Of a stretch of 38,975 bases of DNA, positions 32,781-38,975 are shown piece by piece. Position 1 is the stretch's first letter; every line of letters starts with the position of its first letter. The notes beneath the pieces were generated by a model. It was not told where the DNA came from and searched no databases. It saw nothing but the letters and a program-made list of their open reading frames with translations. Made by a program: the position numbers and the translations under genes. The stretch covers positions 1 to 38,975 of the forward strand of contig JACVRA010000348.1 of the NCBI GenBank assembly GCA_019828545.1. The letters are read 5' to 3'. The DNA is from Paracamarosporium sp. OC-R06-R3 (taxonomy: Eukaryota > Ascomycota > Dothideomycetes > Pleosporales > Didymosphaeriaceae).

Positions 32781-33839
32781 TTGGCTCCGGCGCGCTCTCC
32801 TACGTTCCAGTGGCTTCAGTCAAGCGTTCAAGCGATTTGAGGGAAAGATCCGCGAGGCTTTCCGGATCTGGTTTTATGGGTCTTCGGCGTTAACGGACGG
32901 TGGGGTGGAGGTGTGATTAATCATACTTCATGGGAAGGGAAAGGACTGTCATGGCGCATAGGCTGCATTGTAAGGTTCACCATGACGTTGGCGATTTTGG
33001 CCGGCTTGGCCCCCTGGAGGGTCGTTGGCTGCAGACATGACCGCAATCTGCAGGATTGGGCCATGGGACGCTGCGCGCCGTGTGGGGCTGCGGTGTGCGA
33101 TCCAGAATGTGAATAGTCGATAATGGCGACTGGTGACAGCGAAGATTGTATCATACTGTACCTTCTCAACTCGTGCCAAGCTGCGTTTTGCGTGCCTACT
33201 CAATTATGAGATGCTTTCGGTGTGAATTGTGGCGTACAAGTGGATTACTAAACCGCTTCCGGTGCCTTTAAGCGTACGGTGGCCCGAGCTTGTATCTGAT
33301 GCAGCCTCACCTCTGTCTGCATGCTGTAGTATACAACGTCTACCTCAGAAGCCAAAGCTTGCTAGACACGCGCAACTAGACATCTTGATGGTCACTCCAC
33401 GATCAGAGGGAGCCCCCGTGCGGACACCAAGCCCAGTAATTAACCTAGCATCGCCTGATTAGGCTAATGAAATCGTCCCGCACTCGTGATCCAGTGTACT
33501 TGAGCCGAACGACCCCACGATAGCCCACGCTTCCTTACAACACGAACCTGCACATACACGAGCAAGGTACACATCGAGGACGTCTCTTGATACCAAAGAT
33601 TCGTTGCGGTGACAAAGAATACGGTGAGCTATCTCGTGTGCAAAAACCCCCCGCATCGTGAAAACCTTTCGCGATCGACCACGAAAGCGGACAGACGAGG
33701 CTGGACGTGTAAAGAACATGGGACGATGACGCGTTAACCATGGCTGTTGTAAAGCTAACGGCGCATGCAGATTGGGTTTGCCCAGAGCAGACTTCGGGGC
33801 ACAGACGCGGTCCAATCAAATCCACATCATACCAGCACC
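32781..33839. other. Intergenic spacer
   Basis: It contains the 3' region of the Zn2Cys6 gene and the promoter of the epimerase gene. No coding frame with protein character and no RNA gene is seen. Confidence 0.5.
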
Positions 33840-34887
33840 ATGTCCGCGGACAAGGCTTTCACCTTCCTCCCACTAGGAGCCATTATCCAGGAATTCAAGG
33901 TCGGCGGGAAGAACATTGTGCAAGGGTTTCCTACCGCGGAGTTATACAAATCCTACAACGCCCCGTACTTCGGCGAAACCATTGGGCGGATCGCTAACCG
34001 GACGGCCAATGGCAAGTTCGAACTAAACAACCAAACTTACCAATTGCCTGTCAACAATGGCCCAAATTCTCTGCACGGAGGAAATCTCGGTTGGGGCAAA
34101 AGGGAGTTTGAAGGGCCTCTTGATGTCGATCGGAACGGGAAACCAGCTATCCTTTTCAAGTACCTTAGCAAACATGGAGAAGAAGGATATCCTGGGGCCG
34201 TTGAAATCCGTGTCTGGTATGTACAAGAGAAGCTGAACGAAAACGGGGTCCAGAAGGAGGTGTTGCATATCGAGTTCGAAGCGGAACTTGTAGGCGACGA
34301 CGTCCCTGAAACCGCGGTTAACATCACGAACCACAGGTAAGGATGCGAACCCGTGCATACAGAGATCACACTAAAACATTATCAGCTACTTCAATCTTAC
34401 TGGCTCTCCTACCATTGCAGGCACAGAGGTTACTTTGATCACGAACAAATACCAAGTTGTCAACAGTGATGGAATCCCCACAGGGCCCATCGAAGAGTAC
34501 CCTGGTGTCACACCCAAGACTTCTTTCACGTTGGGCGAGAAGGAACCTGATATCGATGACTGTTTTGTAGCCAATCCGGATCCCGCCAGCGTGCCCATTG
34601 ACACACGAAACTCGACTCTACAAACCGTAGCCTCTTTTTACCACCCGGAATCCAAGATCCATCTTGAGGTGGCCACTACTGAGCCTGCTTTCCAGTTTTA
34701 TACTGGTAAGTACATCGACGTTCCAGCCGTGGAGAGTCTCCCAGCAAGGGGTGCACGTTCTGGATTCTGCGTTGAGCCCAGTCGCTATGTGAACGCTATC
34801 AACGTGCCCGAATACAGAAGCATGACCATCCTGAAGAAGGGTGAGAAGTACGGAAGCAAGATCGTTTATCGTGGATGGCAAGAATAG
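33840..34887 (+). CDS. Aldose 1-epimerase (galactose mutarotase), two exons
   Basis: Join: 33840..34336 and 34386..34887, giving 332 residues, the usual length; the 49-nt intron has GTAAGG and TCAG ends. The enzyme interconverts alpha and beta anomers of glucose or galactose, the first step of galactose use by the Leloir route. Conserved pieces are FGETIGRIANRTANGKF, the NNGPNSLHGGNLGWGKREFE substrate-site block with His79, the acid His165 in AVNITNHSYFNLTG spanning the intron, the aromatic EPAFQFYTG strand and the catalytic base Glu296 in GFCVEPSRYVNAIN. No secretion signal is seen, so it is probably cytosolic. No other galactose gene is nearby. The start at MSADKAF has a purine at -3 (ACCATGT) and gives full length. 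Confidence 0.96.
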
Positions 34888-37830
34888 ACGATTCTTTTCT
34901 AAAAGCATATGGAAATTTGAGCTAGCCAACACCTACAGCATAGAATTGCAGCATAATACTACAAAGCCTCAATTTCCACGCCCGTATCCTCTCGCACGGA
35001 ATTCCTTCACCGTTCTCGGGCTACACAGTCACAATTACTTTCAATCAGCGAACTGACACATTGCAATTTGATCTGCCCTACGAGATCACTATTGTATACA
35101 GAGAAGTTGAAACGTGGCACAAACGCATAACCACTGCACAATAATGCACAGTAGTCATAGTCCCAGTACCACGATTCTGGTCATGGTCACAACACAAATT
35201 CCGGAACCATCGCGCACTCCGTTTCCGTTCATTCGCTTATCCTCGGTACCATGTCGTTTCGAATTTCTTTATCCTCTTCTACCTCAGTTCTCGAAGCTCT
35301 GGACCGACCTTTCGATTTCACCAAGAGCGCACAAATCCATGGTATGCTCCCACATGTCACCGCCAATTCCGCCTCCGTCTACCAAGCACTGACTTTGGCC
35401 CGCGCTTCGTCCCGCCAGCCGTAACCGCGCAGGTCGCACACACTCGTACGACGTCAGCTCCATGCCAGCCACCTCACGATGCGGGCTAAAAGTCGATCTC
35501 TTCTGCACGTTGAATCACGCTGCGCACGCGGCTATTCGGCACACCTTCACCCACGAACACCAGTGCAGTCTAGGCGGCGCTACACGACCCATGTCTAGCG
35601 ATGAAATCGAGATAACCAGCTGTTATCGCGAAGTTGACGTAGAGCGGTAAAAGCAGCTCCGAAGTAATTCGGGGGGTTCACTCCATTTTAAGGATCCACA
35701 TCTATTGATCAACCAGATTTCCCAGCGGTACCTGTGCGCGGCTTCCCTTATGAAGCTACCCCGCAGCGCGCATGATTGCAGAGTCCAGACCTTTTGCCTG
35801 TTATCCCACGTGCTCTGATGCTGCTTTACCTCATCCGCGAGCCCACAGCTTTCGTCATTACGCAGCAATTACAAACAAAGGTTGTGTCTTCAGGCCAAGA
35901 TAGTGGGAATTACAACAATGCGCTTACTCGTGCACACCAAGTGCCCAGAGCATCACTAATAATTGATAAGTCATATAAGAATCTAAAACGCTGTACACTT
36001 TCGCGTCGGAACAACGATCACCATGCGGCGTTTTCGCAGGAGATAATCTTCAGAGCTAGTATCACCGTGGTTCGCATCATCAATGTTCTAACAGCGCTCC
36101 TGCTGAAGAACAAGGTTTGTGGCCATAATTTGCGCATCATGTGTCTGCAGGCTATTGGATCATACAGTGCCATCACGGGACACCGATCGTGATGTGCAGC
36201 ATCCGATGGAGGATGCCGATATTCACAATGTTCGTATTGATACCCTGTCACCACCAAATTTCGCGTCGATTTCACCAGTCAGCTCGTACGAGCGAGATCT
36301 TGCGATAAAGAACCATCACTAGTTCGGCGAAGGCGCATAATGTTCGCCGGTACCCACTTGGCACCTACCTGCGAGGACAAGGCGAAAGAGCGAAACCGCG
36401 AAAACCTTGCCGCCTTATCCGAAAAGGGTTGAGCATGCTCGGCCCGCTTCCGATACTACTGTCGGACTCAGCTGCATACATGAGCGTTGGCCCAGGATTA
36501 AATCTCCGCAAACACCAGGCTGCTAGACCAAAAATGCCTCGGTTCAGACTACTCGGTGCTTATCAGTGTTACTGAGCATGAAAGACAGACTCGCAGCTCT
36601 TCGTAACCACTAAATGTGCAAATAGCGAACTGTCTGGGCCTTTGTAATCGCAGTGTTAGTAAGAACCATACGTCATAATGCCACTTTGTAAAGCATGTAT
36701 GTCGTGCACATGTAACTACACCATTAGGCTTCCTAACGAATGTCCGTCTCACTAATGCTCCCGCCGCAGAAACGAACCCCAACGCCCCTCTCCAAACACC
36801 CCTTAGTCGTAATTTCAAACTACTCCTTGGAAAATCTCCTAGCATAGTCTTTCTGTCCAACGCTATACATCCCATCGCCAAGACTCAGCCATACCCAACA
36901 CACGGTTATCTACCGCAACTCGCCATGCCTGCCAGGGAGCCTCAAGCAGCATAACAGTGGATACCACCTTGATCCCATAATCTCAAATTATTGGTGGCGT
37001 GAGCCTGACTAAATCAGACTGATTTGATGAGCGTGGGTTAGTCAGTGGGCCGCGGGAGCTTAACCAATGCGCCGGACGCACCCAACGCAAGTTTTCCTCC
37101 TCCGATTACCATCGCGATACGAAGGTGCTTTTTTTCTTCGGTGATATCGAGCCATCGCCGAATGTGCGGGTGCTCGGCGTTCTGGAATCGCGACTGCGGC
37201 GTGGTCGGTGCAGTGCGTCTGGAGATCGATCTTACGACGTCATGCCGTAACTTTAAACTTACCGCTATGCTTTCCAGGGAACAAAGCGTTCGCATATCTA
37301 GAGGAGCGCCGGGACCGGAAAACTTCTCGCGCGACGGAAAAGTATGAGGCGTGTCCGGTTTTGAGTGCTCGACAGGGCTGGTTATTCCCGCTGAAGACGT
37401 GTGCTGTTGTCGATCGGTCAAGATCGACACAGGGATGGTTAGGGACTGTAGGGCTGCACTAGGTCGCTTGTGGCTGTGAGACGAGTGCACGTTCCGACCT
37501 GACAGCCTTGCAACGCCTGTTATTGTGGCGTGGGACAGGGAAGCACGATACGCTGCTTCATTATTGACTAGGTTTTGCTTTCTCAGCACGGTTCTTAAGG
37601 TATGCTTCTGGAACATTCCGCCACTGGGGCGCGAAGTGGGTAACGACGTTCATCTTGTAGCCCAAGGCGTATGTTTTGGATAGCCTTGTTGTGTACAACT
37701 AATTACAGTAAACTTGTTTCAAACCGAAAAGTCTCCTTAATGTATCCGTACCAGGCCCCCATACAAGCGTCACCTGCATTGCTCATCATCAAATACCTCA
37801 CTTAAATCCCGCACATAGTACAAGTAAGCC
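34888..37830. other. Gene-poor spacer
   Basis: About 2.9 kb with no supportable gene. The longest frame (37616 to 37038, minus, 192 codons) is Arg/Ser/Thr-rich without a recognisable motif. The proximal part holds the epimerase 3' region. Confidence 0.45.
37005..37045. repeat. Nested inverted repeats (hairpin-forming)
   Basis: CTGACTAA (37005-37012) is inverted as TTAGTCAG (37038-37045). Inside lies AAATCAG-A-CTGATTT (37011-37025), a perfect 7-base palindrome around one base. It is followed by a long minus-strand frame but resembles no rho-independent signal. It may be the footprint or end of a small inverted-repeat element. Confidence 0.5.
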
Positions 37831-38277
37831 ATGGCGAGATTTTCTGATTCACAACACTCGGAGTTTTCTCGGAAGGTGAAGGCTAGATACTGGGATCCTG
37901 TGCTTTTCACAGCTGAGAGATTTTCATTTCACGTAGATCAGGTAACATACAAATCACTCTACTCCAATACCCTGGGATTTTATCCCTTGTCTCAGGGTGA
38001 TCTTCCAAGGATACGAAGTAGTGTAGATGCAAAATCATGATTCAGCATTTTAGTACACGCTTTCGCCCTAAAGAGTGCACATTGACACTAGTACCTACAC
38101 GGTCTTGGTAGCGGCGGTGAAGGAGATGAAGAGCCTGGCAAAGCTGCAGAGCACGAAACGTCTGCGTTCAAGGTCCTGGAGATGAATTGGCGAAGGTCCA
38201 ACAATAGCGACATCATGAGCTACCTCTCAAGCCCCAAACAGCCTGCTACGTTCATTTATTGGATTACGTGTGAGTAG
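37831..38277 (+). CDS. Small two-exon gene candidate, possibly cut off by the adjacent transposon
   Basis: I do not recognise the product. The ATG (GCCATGGCG context) opens 37 codons ending at a GTAACA donor (37941/37942). A CTAG acceptor at 38091 restores the same phase into 61 more codons (YLHGLGSGGEGDEEPGKAAE, then ETSAFKVLEMNWRRSNNSDI and SYLSSPKQPATFIYWITCE), 98 residues in all. Composition is mixed and protein-like in both exons. The intron would be 150 nt. The stop lies only 4 bp before the TA that may mark the start of the pogo element, and GTGAGT at 38270-38275 could be a further donor. The visible part may therefore be the front of a longer gene interrupted by the insertion. Confidence 0.4.
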
Positions 38278-38282
38278 ACATA

Positions 38283-38442
38283 GTGGTGGAAATGTCAGCT
38301 TTGGCGTGTCGAAACGCGCTTCTGTTGTTCGCATGTAAGCAACACGTGCCAGCGCGTGACAATCGCGTTTAACGTGTCCGTGCGCGTAATGCACGCGCAA
38401 CACCAAAACACCCTAACTTCAGCACGCGATAATTCCACCAAT
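38283..38442 (+). repeat. Probable 5' end and leader of the right pogo/Fot1 element
   Basis: A TA at 38281-38282, the insertion target of this superfamily, is followed by 160 bp rich in CGCG/CGTG words. TGCGCGT (38381-38387) is inverted as ACGCGCA (38393-38399). Such subterminal GC-rich repeats are common in pogo-type ends. The other terminus is outside the window, so the limit is provisional. Confidence 0.4.
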
Positions 38443-38975
38443 ATGGATCCATATGAGGCTGCGATTGATGAGATCGAATCACGAGAACCAGGAGAAGATT
38501 TTTCATATACGGAAGTTGCTACTAGGCGTGGACTTGAGCGATCTACGTTAGGCCGAAGGCATCGGGGAGTAACGCGCCCTAGGCAGGTCAAGAACATTAA
38601 CCAGCAGAAGCTTACCCCACAGCAAGAGCAGGAGCTTGTACGATATATCAAAAAACTCACAGAGAGACATATACCTCCTACTAGAGAGATGGTACGGAAT
38701 TTCGCCTCTACTATAGCAAAGGAGCTAGTCAGCGAGAGCTGGGTTACCCGCTTCATCAACCGACACAGTATCCATCTGATCTCTCAATGGACAGTTGGTA
38801 TGGACAGCAACCGCCACAAAGCTGATTCTATCGATAAATATCGCCTCTATTTCGATCTTCTACATAGCCAGATCGATCGATATCGAATCGATCCTCGTCA
38901 TACATACAATATGGATGAGAAAGGCTTCCTGATCGGTATCGTTGGCAGATCAAAGAGGATATTCAGCAGACGAAT
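38443..38975 (+). CDS. pogo/Fot1-family transposase, 5' part, runs off the window
   Basis: An ATG at 38443 opens a frame without stops through the window end (177 complete codons). Residues about 5-50 form a psq-like helix-turn-helix (SYTEVATRRGLERSTLGRRH). Residues 58-120 are a CENP-B/Tc5-type helix-turn-helix (LTPQQEQELVRYIKKLTERH, then SWVTRFINRH). After a helical segment (DSIDKYRLYFDLLHSQIDRY), the DDE_1 catalytic domain begins with YNMDEKGFLIG, whose Asp is the first catalytic acid. The enzyme cuts and pastes the element at TA sites in nuclear DNA. Unlike the left copy it shows no disabling change in the visible part. It differs clearly from the left copy, so the two are separate families. 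Confidence 0.92.
   Translation, partial: MDPYEAAIDEIESREPGEDFSYTEVATRRGLERSTLGRRHRGVTRPRQVKNINQQKLTPQQEQELVRYIKKLTERHIPPTREMVRNFASTIAKELVSESWVTRFINRHSIHLISQWTVGMDSNRHKADSIDKYRLYFDLLHSQIDRYRIDPRHTYNMDEKGFLIGIVGRSKRIFSRR

Noticed and set aside
33840..34887. A galactose or sugar-use gene cluster around the epimerase
   Set aside because: No kinase, uridylyltransferase, glycosidase or sugar transporter is adjacent; the sugar-porter gene is over 13 kb away with other genes between.
37038..37616. 192-codon minus-strand open frame
   Set aside because: Arg/Ser/Thr/Pro-rich translation without motif, signal peptide or splice support; its end overlaps the nested inverted repeat. Probably chance.

Overview
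The window is nuclear DNA of a filamentous ascomycete (Pezizomycotina). Many genes are cut by introns, most of them 44-80 nt, with GTAnGT-type donors and CTRAY-like branch points. Three genes encode fungus-only Zn2Cys6 regulators, spacers are long, and both window edges carry pogo/Fot1-family DNA transposons. A Dothideomycete is a reasonable guess, but nothing seen here proves the class.

Layout. 1-430: 5' part of a decayed pogo/Fot1 transposase. 756-3467: divergent pair of mitochondrial genes, a MAM33/p32 matrix protein (minus) and a citrate/tricarboxylate carrier (plus). 4001-4602: weak minus-strand gene candidate. 5097-7949: large Zn2Cys6 regulator. 7950-10256: mostly empty, with one unrecognised minus-strand ORF and a C-terminal scrap of folylpolyglutamate synthase. 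10257-11283: TLDc/OXR1 protein. 11842-23628: a compact group of five genes: 5-oxoprolinase (minus), Zn2Cys6 regulator (plus, divergent from it), sugar-porter-type MFS transporter (plus), proline-iminopeptidase-like hydrolase (minus) and Dal5/Liz1-type MFS transporter (plus, divergent from the hydrolase). 24410-25308: Cys-rich protein with a BTB-like C-terminal half, function unknown. 25309-31766: 6.4 kb without a supportable gene, leading into a short Zn2Cys6 regulator (31767-32780) with an upstream ORF in its likely leader. 33840-34887: aldose 1-epimerase. 34888-37830: empty. 37831-38277: small two-exon gene candidate that stops beside a second pogo/Fot1 transposon (38443 to the window end), whose visible reading frame is open.

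How the genes may work together. The most interesting unit is 11842-23628. It combines an ATP-dependent enzyme that opens 5-oxoproline to glutamate, an S33 alpha/beta hydrolase resembling enzymes that release N-terminal proline or cleave small amides, two importers of different MFS families, and a pathway-type regulator. Two divergent promoters serve four of these genes. The layout is that of a small catabolic cluster, perhaps for a pyroglutamyl- or prolyl-containing nitrogen source. The substrate is inference. The promoter shared by hydrolase and transporter has five GATA-factor-type sites in 521 bp, which would fit nitrogen control.

All exon joins were made by hand from splice signals, reading-frame continuity and remembered family conservation. 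No alignment or transcript was available.
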